NCBI GenBank assembly: GCA_003152145.1
Contig: PLZL01000004.1
Coordinates: 11,002 to 25,588, forward strand
Direction of reading: 5' to 3'
DNA length: 14,587 nt
DNA from: Limisphaerales bacterium
Lineage (GTDB): Bacteria; Verrucomicrobiota; Verrucomicrobiae; Limisphaerales; UBA11358
The notes beneath the pieces are model-generated. The model saw nothing but the letters and a program-made list of their open reading frames with translations, was not told the DNA's origin and did no database searches. The position numbers and the translations under genes are program-made. Shown here piece after piece: positions 5,831 through 12,472 of the stretch. Each line of letters opens with the position of its first letter. The first letter of the stretch is position 1.

Positions 5831-6629
5831 ACTTTTCATCGTGACCTACGCCAAGGATTATCCGTGGCTGGTCTATTGCCTGCGTTCCATCGCCAAATTC
5901 GCGACCGGGTTCAGTGGCGTCACGATTTTGGTGCCGCATCAGGACTTGGCGGCGCTTCTGAAACTGGCGGAGCCGGCCTCGACCGCTCTCCCGTTTCCAG
6001 TTCGTTGCGTGAGTGGCGAGGAATGGCCCGGCAAGGGGATGCTTTTTCACATGGCCCAAAAAATGCGCGCCGATGAATGGTGCCCCGCTGCCGACTTTGT
6101 TTGCCACATTGACCCGGACTGCGTTTTCACCGCGCCAGTGACGCCGGAGACTTTCATTCGATACGGAAAGCCGATACTGCAATACGAGCGTTTTGATTCA
6201 ATTCTCCTGCGGCACGAGGCGGTGTTGACCTGGAAGCTGGCAACGGAGAAGTGCCTGCCGTTCGACATCCATTTTGAAACGATGCGACAACACGGCGAAA
6301 CTTACGACCGCCAGACCTACCGAACCGCGCGCGAACTGGTTGAGCAAAAAAATTGGCTTCCGTTTGATGCGTATGTCAAATCCTGTAAGAACGATTTTCC
6401 ACAAACTTTTTGTGAATTCGTCACGCTTGGAAATGTGGCCATCCAGTGCTTCGCCGACAAATATCATCTGGTGGACAACGCTTTGAAGCCAAATCCCGAC
6501 AAAGGGGACTTCCCCATCTTTCAGGCTTGGAGCCACGCTTCTCCCGATCAGCCGGTTGACCTCTGGTATCGCGGTAAACAAATCAGGATTATCCCGCTTG
6601 ATTTTTACAAAGAATTAGGATTGGCATGA
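5811..6629 (+). CDS. Glycosyltransferase-like protein (DUF6492-type), 272 aa
   Basis: Of the possible starts, the paired ATGs at 5811/5814 give a product that begins directly with the fold (TELFIVTYAKDYPWLVYCLR). An upstream TTG at 5766 would lie deep in the previous gene. The first strand and helix are followed by a nucleotide-sugar-type strand ending in HIDPDCVF, with D101-P102-D103 as the probable metal-binding DxD. The overall layout fits the GT-A-like group I know as DUF6492, though that assignment is from memory. The DPDCVF motif resembles EPDAVP/EADCVP of the 4000-5439 protein, suggesting distant kinship. A possible acceptor site may be formed by the aromatic-rich C-terminal third. No membrane segment. 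The stop overlaps the next ATG. Confidence 0.75.
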   Translation: MMPNKTELFIVTYAKDYPWLVYCLRSIAKFATGFSGVTILVPHQDLAALLKLAEPASTALPFPVRCVSGEEWPGKGMLFHMAQKMRADEWCPAADFVCHIDPDCVFTAPVTPETFIRYGKPILQYERFDSILLRHEAVLTWKLATEKCLPFDIHFETMRQHGETYDRQTYRTARELVEQKNWLPFDAYVKSCKNDFPQTFCEFVTLGNVAIQCFADKYHLVDNALKPNPDKGDFPIFQAWSHASPDQPVDLWYRGKQIRIIPLDFYKELGLA

Positions 6630-7300
6630 ACATCAGCGTCCTCATTCCGAGCCGGGGCAACGCGCATCTACTGGCCGAATCAATTCACTTTTTATTGTCA
6701 AGGGCAGCGAACCCAAAGCAAATCGAGATCGTGCTACGGATGGACAACGACGATCCAGCCGCCATCGTTTTCCCATCGGCAATTCTGGGGCCGTCATTGG
6801 GTTACACCGGGAATCACATTTACTACGAGGAATGCTATCGCCGGTCCACGGGCGACCTTTTGCTGGCTTGGAACGATGACGCGGAAATGGTGACGCCGCG
6901 CTGGGATGAACTTTACATCGAGGCTCTGAAAAATACTCGATTCGGCGTGGCGTGTGCGGACATTGATTCTGGATCGGATGGGCGGTATGGCTGGGCCTTG
7001 CCGATGGTTCGCCGGGATTTATGCGAGGCGTGCGGCCAGTTCTGCACCGGCACGGGCACCATTGACCGGATCTTCGACGCCTATGCGCGACTCTCGGGCC
7101 GGGGCGTGAATGCGCCGGTATCCATCGCGCACCACTGGCAGCCGTTGCAGCCAGGTTCCGAGCGCCAGAAGATGTATAATTATGCTTCGGGCCATTGGGA
7201 CGAAATGAACATCGAATGGGATACCGCTGCAATGGATATGGTCGCGCGTATGCGATCAAAAATGCGCGACATTTGGAGCGCCAAAGGCCAAGCGCCATGA
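6626..7300 (+). CDS. Family-2-like glycosyltransferase, 224 aa
   Basis: The start overlaps the preceding stop (ATGA). The N-terminus, MNISVLIPSRGN, is the classical first strand of GT-A family-2 enzymes, followed by a helix and RMDNDDP at about 38-44 (the acidic strand that contacts the nucleotide). Then LLLAWNDDAEM at about 78-88 supplies the DxD-like metal site (N83-D84-D85). Family 2 enzymes transfer sugars from nucleotide-sugar donors to diverse acceptors; this copy is short (usual catalytic domain 220-260 residues) and has no membrane anchor. Substrate is unknown. A histidine-containing C-terminal region (SIAHHWQPL) may serve acceptor binding, by analogy only. Confidence 0.85.
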   Translation: MNISVLIPSRGNAHLLAESIHFLLSRAANPKQIEIVLRMDNDDPAAIVFPSAILGPSLGYTGNHIYYEECYRRSTGDLLLAWNDDAEMVTPRWDELYIEALKNTRFGVACADIDSGSDGRYGWALPMVRRDLCEACGQFCTGTGTIDRIFDAYARLSGRGVNAPVSIAHHWQPLQPGSERQKMYNYASGHWDEMNIEWDTAAMDMVARMRSKMRDIWSAKGQAP

Positions 7301-8025
7301 AAATCGTCGTTTGCAGCCTGTGCCATAACGAGCGAGAAATGCTTCCGTTTTTTTTGCGCTATTATGAAACTATCGCCGACATAATCCACGTCTGGGATGA
7401 CCACAGCGACGACGGGAGCCGCTACATTTTACAAGGGCATCCGAAAGTTTGCCTGCACGATTGGAAGTTCGCGGACGGCATTGACGAAAACAAATTTCTG
7501 GAATTTTGTTACAGCACTTATCCCATTTTTGTCGGCCTCGCGGATTGGGTCATGTGGCCGGACATTGACGAATTCCTTTATCATCCACAACTGGGGCTGG
7601 TTCTGGCCGAAGCAAAAAGAGACGGGCACAAAATCCTGGCCACGACCGGATTCAACATGATTCACGAAGGGTTGCCGCCCGATGACGGGCACAGCCAGAT
7701 TTATGAACTGGTCAAAACGGGTGTGCCCGCGCCGACTTACAGCAAACCCGTGATCTTCCAGCCGGACACTCTGATCCGTTGGAATCGCGGCAAACACCGC
7801 TTGGAGAACACCACCGAGCCGGCCCACGACGCCGGCATCAAATTGCTCCATTACCGTTATTTAGGCCACGACTACACCGCCGCCAAGAATGCCAGAAATT
7901 ATGCCCGTTGCGGTTTGCTCTCCTTCGACAAGTCCGCCGCGTGGACGTGCGACCCGTATTACACTGGCGAGCATTCAGCGCAATGGGCGGAAACCATGCT
8001 GAAAGTGGCGATCCCAGTTTTGTAG
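7297..8025 (+). CDS. Glycosyltransferase of the Glyco_tranf_2_4 type, 242 aa
   Basis: The ATG at 7297 overlaps the previous stop by 4 nt. The order of motifs is that of the Glyco_tranf_2_4 group: CHNE at 9-12, WDDHSDDGS at 33-41 and WPDIDEFL at 87-94, with D89-I90-D91 as the metal-binding DxD. An HYRYLGHDY segment near residues 185-193 is typical of the C-terminal part of this group. Such enzymes act on cell-surface or capsular glycans in bacteria. In a phage the product could modify virion proteins or host glycans; the sequence does not say which. The stop TAG at 8023-8025 is embedded in a promoter-like repeat. Confidence 0.88.
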   Translation: MKIVVCSLCHNEREMLPFFLRYYETIADIIHVWDDHSDDGSRYILQGHPKVCLHDWKFADGIDENKFLEFCYSTYPIFVGLADWVMWPDIDEFLYHPQLGLVLAEAKRDGHKILATTGFNMIHEGLPPDDGHSQIYELVKTGVPAPTYSKPVIFQPDTLIRWNRGKHRLENTTEPAHDAGIKLLHYRYLGHDYTAAKNARNYARCGLLSFDKSAAWTCDPYYTGEHSAQWAETMLKVAIPVL

Positions 8026-8054
8026 TTGACAATCCCACCACCAGCATGTATTTT
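8018..8054 (+). promoter_or_regulatory. Promoter-like repeat, copy 1, before the 8099 gene
   Basis: TTGACA at 8026-8031, 17 nt, then TATTTT at 8049-8054. The stretch TTTTGTAGTT followed by CACCACCA is shared with a second copy at 8314-8350. The box overlaps the end of the upstream glycosyltransferase gene and would start transcription about 40 nt before the ATG at 8099. Confidence 0.55.
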
Positions 8055-8098
8055 TTTATACGACTTAATATATTAAGCCGCCAACAATAACAGCCAAC

Positions 8099-8311
8099 AT
8101 GAAAAAAATAATAACCATCGCCGAAGTCCGAAAGGCACTCAAATCTGAAAGCGTCGTGGCTGGCGGATTGGATGAAGTGTGTCGAATGGCCATTTGTAAA
8201 ACAATGGAAAGCACGGAATGGTTAAACCGAGAATTCACCGACGAAGAAATCAAGAACGCCATGCGCGCCTGCTGGAAAGAGCGGGGTGCTGGCGACTACG
8301 AATTCGTTTAA
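8099..8311 (+). CDS. Hypothetical protein, 70 aa, flanked by two promoter-like repeats
   Basis: The product MKKIITIAEVRKALKSESVV... is charged and helical, with two Cys (29 and 58) too far apart for a zinc site. It breaks the glycosyltransferase run, and is the only gene in this area with its own leader of 73 nt and repeated promoter-like boxes on both sides. It has no recognisable domain. The ATG has no good Shine-Dalgarno (AACAATAACAGCCAAC upstream). Being separately transcribed, it may be an inserted unit, possibly regulatory, but that is inference. Confidence 0.65.
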   Translation: MKKIITIAEVRKALKSESVVAGGLDEVCRMAICKTMESTEWLNREFTDEEIKNAMRACWKERGAGDYEFV

Positions 8312-8313
8312 CG

Positions 8314-8350
8314 TTTTGTAGTTTACTTTATCACCACCAACCTATTTAAT
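8314..8350 (+). promoter_or_regulatory. Promoter-like repeat, copy 2, before the 8364 gene
   Basis: TTTTGTAGTT at 8314-8323 and CACCACCA at 8332-8339 match copy 1 at 8018-8054. The -35-like hexamer is TTTACT (8322-8327); the AT-rich -10 candidates are TATTTA (8343-8348) and TTTAAT (8345-8350). It ends 13 nt before the ATG at 8364, so transcripts from it would have a very short leader or be leaderless. Confidence 0.45.
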
Positions 8351-8363
8351 AGCCACAGAACAA

Positions 8364-9005
8364 ATGATCGCTGTCTCATCTTTTCGCCCCTTCGACGGCT
8401 GCCCAAAAACAATTTGGCAGCACCAGATCACCGCCAACCGTTCTTGGGAGCGCATCTTCAACCAGATTTTTTATTTCAATGACCGCGACCAGCGGATGCA
8501 CTCGGCAAAAACCGTTTTTCTGCCGTGCAAAGAAAAGCCGACGATCAAAGCCATCGCCGGTTTTTGCGGCGGCCTCAATGACTGGTCCTGCATCGTGAAT
8601 GCGGACATCATCATCCCGCCAAACTTTCGCCGCGTGGAAGAAGCATTGCGGAGCAATCTCGCCGGCTGCGCCGTGTCCCGCCGCTGGACCGTGCTCGAAG
8701 ATGGCGACACCAGCAAGGGGCGGCTCGTGGACTACGGCCTCGACTTCTTCGCCGCCACGCCCATGATTTGGAAAAAGGTTGCCGAAAAAATCCCCGCCGA
8801 GTTCCGCCTTGGCCGCATCGTCTTTGACAACTGGCTGGTGAATTTCTTCATGGCCGAGTTCGGAAACTACTGTTACGACGTGACCGGCTCGCGCGTGGTG
8901 TTTCATCCGCAGCACGAGGATCGGATTGCACAGAATTGGGACTGGCCCAAAGATGACCCGATCCTGGCGAAAAATTCTTGGCCGTTTCATGCGATTGCCG
9001 TCTGA
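8364..9005 (+). CDS. Putative glycosyltransferase-like protein, 213 aa
   Basis: The N-terminus (MIAVSSFRPFDGCPKTIWQH) and a hydrophobic strand WSCIVNADIII (74-84, with N79-A80-D81) resemble the donor-binding strand plus acidic turn of GT-A-fold enzymes seen in phages. Further features are a cluster of aromatic residues near the C-terminus and a DFFAATP motif at about 127-133, a place where GT-A proteins carry an acceptor loop. The similarity is weaker than for the three preceding genes, so glycosyltransferase is a probable rather than sure call. The ATG at 8364 follows a promoter-like repeat with little leader. The next gene starts by a one-base overlap (TGATG). Confidence 0.6.
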   Translation: MIAVSSFRPFDGCPKTIWQHQITANRSWERIFNQIFYFNDRDQRMHSAKTVFLPCKEKPTIKAIAGFCGGLNDWSCIVNADIIIPPNFRRVEEALRSNLAGCAVSRRWTVLEDGDTSKGRLVDYGLDFFAATPMIWKKVAEKIPAEFRLGRIVFDNWLVNFFMAEFGNYCYDVTGSRVVFHPQHEDRIAQNWDWPKDDPILAKNSWPFHAIAV

Positions 9006-9199
9006 TGCCCGCAGTCAAAAATCTTGAGGGTCAACGGTTCGGGCGACTCTTGGTGATTCGCCGTGGCAACAAAAAAGGATTCGGCGCGTCGTGGCTTTGC
9101 AGATGCGACTGTGGCAATGAGAAGGACGCGACCAGCCACCACCTGATTCAAGGAAATACCAGAAGTTGCGGCTGCCTGCTCAAACCCAAAAAACGCTGA
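9005..9199 (+). CDS. Stand-alone zinc module of HNH/AP2-associated type, 64 aa
   Basis: The ATG at 9005 overlaps the stop of the previous gene (TGATG). The pattern LEGQRFGRLLVI, then W-x-C-x-C-D-C-G (C32, C34, C36) and later T-x-S-C-G-C (C55, C57) is characteristic. I know it from phage proteins in which it precedes an HNH nuclease or AP2 DNA-binding domain. Here the protein ends directly after the second cysteine set (KPKKR), so the usual C-terminal domain is absent. It may be a truncated homing-type gene or an independent DNA-binding protein. It lies immediately upstream of the portal gene's regulatory-looking gap. Confidence 0.75.
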   Translation: MPAVKNLEGQRFGRLLVIRRGNKKGFGASWLCRCDCGNEKDATSHHLIQGNTRSCGCLLKPKKR

Positions 9200-9244
9200 T
9201 TTAACCCTACTATTTTAGTATCTTGCGCTTTTGAAGTTTCACGT

Positions 9245-9264
9245 TATCGTTAAAGTTAACGATA
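9245..9264. promoter_or_regulatory. Perfect 9-bp inverted repeat just upstream of the portal start
   Basis: TATCGTTAA (9245-9253), a 2-nt spacer, TTAACGATA (9256-9264). It ends 3 nt before the ATG at 9268 and so occupies the place of the ribosome site. It could be an operator for a dimeric repressor or an RNA hairpin closing the start region; the 2-nt spacer is short for a hairpin loop, favouring a protein-bound palindrome. Confidence 0.6.
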
Positions 9265-9267
9265 GCA

Positions 9268-11649
9268 ATGAATTTTTCAAACCCACAACTAGTAGAAGAG
9301 ATTGTTTCAGAACTCCGTTTGGCGGATTGGCCGCGCGCAAAAAACCGGACACGGATCAACGAATTGGCAAACGGCTGGCCTCCTTACAGCGAGGATGAAG
9401 TTGCGGCCGGCCAGATCGCCGTCAATTACAACGACCTGTCCATGTCCAACATCGCGCACAACGCGCGCCGTCAATTGTCGAATGCGTTTCTCGCGCCTGA
9501 TCCGTTGTTCACCGTCGAACTCGATTCCGGTCCCGTCTGGAAGCGCCGCGACTGGGCCGCCAGCCTCCAAGACAAGGTGAACAAAAAGATCAAAGGCTCG
9601 CTGCGCTATCTCGAAACTCGCCGCAGTATCTTTGCGCAGTTGGTCATGCACGGCATCGGGCCGTCAAGCTGGCCGGACGCGCATGCGTGGTGCCCGGAAT
9701 CCGATGGCATCGAGGATATTTTGGTCCCATCCAACACGCTGCTCTCGCTGAGCAACCTCCCGTTCCTCGCCCGTTACCGCCAATACAGCGCCCGAGAACT
9801 TTGGGAGAATACACACAAGCCCCAAGTTGATCCCGGCTGGAACATTGAAAAGGCTGAAAAGTGCGTAAAGTGGGTCAACGACCAAACACATGCCCTGTCT
9901 TCGGCGGCTTACCTTCCAGTCTGGTCGCCAGAAAAAATGGAGGAACGTATCAAACAGGACGGCGGCTACTACGCCTCTGATTGTGTCCCAACCATAGACT
10001 GTTTCGAGTTTATCTATTGGAACGATGACGGCAAGAGGTCCGGCTGGCGAAAAAAGATCATCCTCGATGCTTGGGGCGAGCCTGGGATCGGCGGCGCGGG
10101 CGGTATGTCATTGAACGTAAAACCCAGCAAACAATCTGGCAAATACGGCCAATGGAATTTCGACAAAAGCGATTTCCTCTACGATTCCGAAGAACGCCGC
10201 AACCCCGTATTTTGCGACAAGTTGAGCGAGACAGTCCATTTCCAGTTTGCGGATTGTTCCTGCGTGGCGCCGTTCCGCTATCACACCGTCCGCTCGCTCG
10301 GCTTCCTACTCTACTCGATCTGTCACGTCCAAAACCGCCTCAACTGCAAGTTCGACGAAAGCACGTTCGAGCAGTTGATGCAGTATTTTCGTGTCACAAA
10401 TTCCGTTGACTCCGAGCGCGCGTGGAAAGTGGATCTCACGGACAAAAAGGCACTGCCGGACGGTCTGCAATTTGTAAAACGGGATGAGCGTTGGGAAGTG
10501 GACGGCGAACTTATCAAAATGGCGTTGGCAAAAAACCGACAGATCATGTCCGACAATTCCGCCTCATTCACCCAGGACTTCGACCAGGAGGCCGGCGAGA
10601 ATGAAACCGCCACGCGCACCATGGCCAAGGTCAACACCAGCGCCGCGCTGGTCAGTGGCCTGCTCAACCAGGCTTACAATTATCAGAAATTCCAGTATGA
10701 CGAAATCTGCCGTCGCTTTTGCATCCAGAACAGCCGCGATGCCGACGTGCGCCAGTTCCGTCTGGCGGTCCTCAAATCGGGTGTCCCGGAGGAAATGCTG
10801 GAAATCGAACGCTGGAATGTGCAGCCGGTGCGGGTCATGGGCGGCGGCAACAAGATGCTGCAAAATGCCATCTTCGACAAAATCATGCTGCTGTATTACA
10901 ACAAGCTCGACCCGACCGCGCAGCGCAATTTCATGCGCCTGGGCCTCGCCTCACTCACCGACGATTACGAACTCGCGCGGCAGGCCGTGCCCGACCAGCC
11001 GGTGATCAGCGACTCAATCCACGACGCGCAACTGGCCGCCGGCGTCATGCTGCAAGGCTTGCCGGTCGCCCTGAAGGAAGGCGTAAATCATTCCGAATAT
11101 ATCGAGGCGCTGCTGGCGACAATGGCCGCCAAGGTCCAGCAAATCATCCAGCGGGGCGGCGTGGGCACCCCGGACGAAATCAACGGCCTCCAAAACCTCG
11201 CCGGCGAGACGATCCAGGGCCAGCCAGTCCCGGGCAATGGCATCGCCAGCCACATCAAACTCTTTTCCGAAGACGAAAAGCCGATGCACGTCAAAGGGGT
11301 TCCGCCCGACGATACGGTAAAGGAAAAGGCCAAACACTACACGGACGCGCTCGCTCAGTTGATGAACGCTGTCAAGGGCTTCGCCCAGCGCGCACAAGAG
11401 GCCATGAAGAAACAGCAGAAGGGAAACGGCGGAATGGACCCAGAGGCTGCGGCCAAACTGCAAAGCACCATGATGATGGCCAAACTGAAAGCTGATAATG
11501 CCAGAGAGTCCCATGCTCAAAGAACAGCACAGCGTCAGATTACATTTGAGCAGGAGTCCCGTCAAAAAGACCAGGAGCATTTGCAGGAACTCGCCCACAA
11601 CCGGATGAAAGACTTTTTCGACCATGGAACTGAATCCAAAGGAAATTGA
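9268..11649 (+). CDS. Portal-like protein, 793 aa
   Basis: The large size, the position behind small phage genes and the sequence style fit a podovirus-type head-tail connector, the dodecameric ring through which DNA is packaged and ejected. Visible support: an N-terminal segment with RTRINELANGWPPYSED and VNYNDLSMSN followed by RRQLSNAFLAPDPLF. The middle (residues about 350-470) contains SLGFLLYSICHVQNRLNCKF and the ETATRTMAKVNTSAALVSGL segment, reminiscent of the clip/stem helices of large portals. The C-terminus (about 690-790) is Gln/Lys-rich coiled coil (KLKADNARESHAQRTAQRQ), as in P22/T7-type portals with a barrel or crown. No signal or membrane segment. The ATG at 9268 lies directly behind a palindrome without a clear Shine-Dalgarno. 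The C-terminus overlaps the next gene by 26 nt. Confidence 0.8.
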   Translation: MNFSNPQLVEEIVSELRLADWPRAKNRTRINELANGWPPYSEDEVAAGQIAVNYNDLSMSNIAHNARRQLSNAFLAPDPLFTVELDSGPVWKRRDWAASLQDKVNKKIKGSLRYLETRRSIFAQLVMHGIGPSSWPDAHAWCPESDGIEDILVPSNTLLSLSNLPFLARYRQYSARELWENTHKPQVDPGWNIEKAEKCVKWVNDQTHALSSAAYLPVWSPEKMEERIKQDGGYYASDCVPTIDCFEFIYWNDDGKRSGWRKKIILDAWGEPGIGGAGGMSLNVKPSKQSGKYGQWNFDKSDFLYDSEERRNPVFCDKLSETVHFQFADCSCVAPFRYHTVRSLGFLLYSICHVQNRLNCKFDESTFEQLMQYFRVTNSVDSERAWKVDLTDKKALPDGLQFVKRDERWEVDGELIKMALAKNRQIMSDNSASFTQDFDQEAGENETATRTMAKVNTSAALVSGLLNQAYNYQKFQYDEICRRFCIQNSRDADVRQFRLAVLKSGVPEEMLEIERWNVQPVRVMGGGNKMLQNAIFDKIMLLYYNKLDPTAQRNFMRLGLASLTDDYELARQAVPDQPVISDSIHDAQLAAGVMLQGLPVALKEGVNHSEYIEALLATMAAKVQQIIQRGGVGTPDEINGLQNLAGETIQGQPVPGNGIASHIKLFSEDEKPMHVKGVPPDDTVKEKAKHYTDALAQLMNAVKGFAQRAQEAMKKQQKGNGGMDPEAAAKLQSTMMMAKLKADNARESHAQRTAQRQITFEQESRQKDQEHLQELAHNRMKDFFDHGTESKGN

Positions 11650-11854
11650 CGAACGGAACACGCGCGCCGCGATTGACTCCCATCTCCGCCGGACGATGGT
11701 TTCGCCGTTTTGGGACGAAATCGAAAAAGACGCGCTCGCCAAACACCCGCCCGTCTTGCGTAAGACCGAGCCGGTGTCGGAAACGGTCCGGCAAGTTCAG
11801 GTTGAAGTGATCAAACGCCGCCAGCCAAGAATTAAAAAACACGTCCTTCCATGA
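11624..11854 (+). CDS. Hypothetical phage protein, 76 aa
   Basis: The ATG at 11624 lies 26 nt inside the portal gene's end, in another frame. The product is charged and helical (MELNPKEIDERNTRAAIDSH ... FWDEIEKDALAKH), then has a basic Arg/Lys tail. It has no domain I know. A small gene directly after the portal can be a head-completion or assembly factor, but no motif supports this here. Its stop overlaps the next ATG (ATGA). Confidence 0.6.
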   Translation: MELNPKEIDERNTRAAIDSHLRRTMVSPFWDEIEKDALAKHPPVLRKTEPVSETVRQVQVEVIKRRQPRIKKHVLP

Positions 11855-12051
11855 ATCTATCCAAATATATTTCCGCCGTGCTTTACGCCCTCGAAATGCC
11901 AACGGGTGTGTGGGCCGGCCTTGAACTTGATCATGGCCGATACTGGCTTGGAGTTTTACTCATCGCGGTCATAAGCGTGATGGTTGGCATCGGTGTTTTC
12001 ACTTTCATGGATGGCCAGGCCAGAGAAACCAAAAAAATAATGGAGCAATAA
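11851..12051 (+). CDS. Small single-pass membrane protein, 66 aa
   Basis: The ATG at 11851 overlaps the previous stop. Residues 31-53 (YWLGVLLIAVISVMVGIGVF...) form one clear membrane segment, with a polar C-terminal tail rich in K/E. The N-terminal 20 residues may form a second, weaker amphipathic helix. Candidates are a holin-type lysis protein or a virion membrane-associated peptide; single-pass length would fit either. No lysozyme is next to it, so lysis is unproven. Confidence 0.6.
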   Translation: MNLSKYISAVLYALEMPTGVWAGLELDHGRYWLGVLLIAVISVMVGIGVFTFMDGQARETKKIMEQ

Positions 12052-12058
12052 AAATACT

Positions 12059-12472
12059 ATGATCACCGCAACTGAATTCATAAACGACCTCAAAACAAAA
12101 GTGTTCTGCCGCATCGGCGCGAGCAAAATCCAAGGCGTAGGCGTCATCGCCGTCCGGCCAATCCCCAAGGGCATCAATCCGATGCAAGAGGACAGGCCGT
12201 GCGTGTTTGAAACTTGCACCAGAGCCGCTATTGAATCCGCCCAACTTCCCAAATCCATCATGCAATTGGTGGTAGATTTGTGCCCCGAAAATGACGGCGT
12301 TTTTGACATCCCGAATCACAGTCTCAACTCGTGTGGGGTGGCATGGTTTTTGAACCACAGCAAGACTCCTAATATGGAAGAACGGGATGGAGATTTCTTC
12401 ACGCTACGGGAGATTGCCGAAGGCGAAGAACTCACCGTCAATTATGGCACCTATGGCGAATTGAATTTGTGA
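12059..12472 (+). CDS. SET-domain protein, 137 aa
   Basis: The sequence carries the ordered SET motifs: SKIQGVGVIAVRPIPKG (22-38, the first strand with the GxG-like turn), FLNHSKTPN (97-105, NHSxxPN) and IAEGEELTVNYG (119-130, GEEL-x2-xYG with the catalytic-type Tyr129). SET enzymes use S-adenosylmethionine to methylate lysines, but some members do not, and the substrate cannot be read from the sequence. At 137 residues it is a minimal SET fold without a pre-SET zinc part. The ATG follows ATAAAAATACT with no good Shine-Dalgarno. It overlaps the next gene, which begins with GTG at 12469, by 4 nt, so the two are translated together. Confidence 0.88.
   Translation: MITATEFINDLKTKVFCRIGASKIQGVGVIAVRPIPKGINPMQEDRPCVFETCTRAAIESAQLPKSIMQLVVDLCPENDGVFDIPNHSLNSCGVAWFLNHSKTPNMEERDGDFFTLREIAEGEELTVNYGTYGELNL

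Noticed and set aside
6642..7298. Leftward open frame of 218 codons
   Set aside because: It is fully antisense to a family-2 glycosyltransferase with clear motifs; composition (Arg, Pro, Ser) is that of a shadow.
8376..8990. Leftward open frame of 204 codons
   Set aside because: It mirrors the 8364-9005 gene almost exactly and has no ribosome site or neighbours on that strand.
9208..9220. Small inverted repeat TACTA/TAGTA as a terminator
   Set aside because: The stem is only 5 bp, AT-only apart from one pair, and no U-run follows it.
10719..11742. Long rightward (258 codons) and leftward (242 codons) frames inside the portal gene
   Set aside because: They overlap the portal frame and have biased shadow composition; such frames are common in GC-rich genes.
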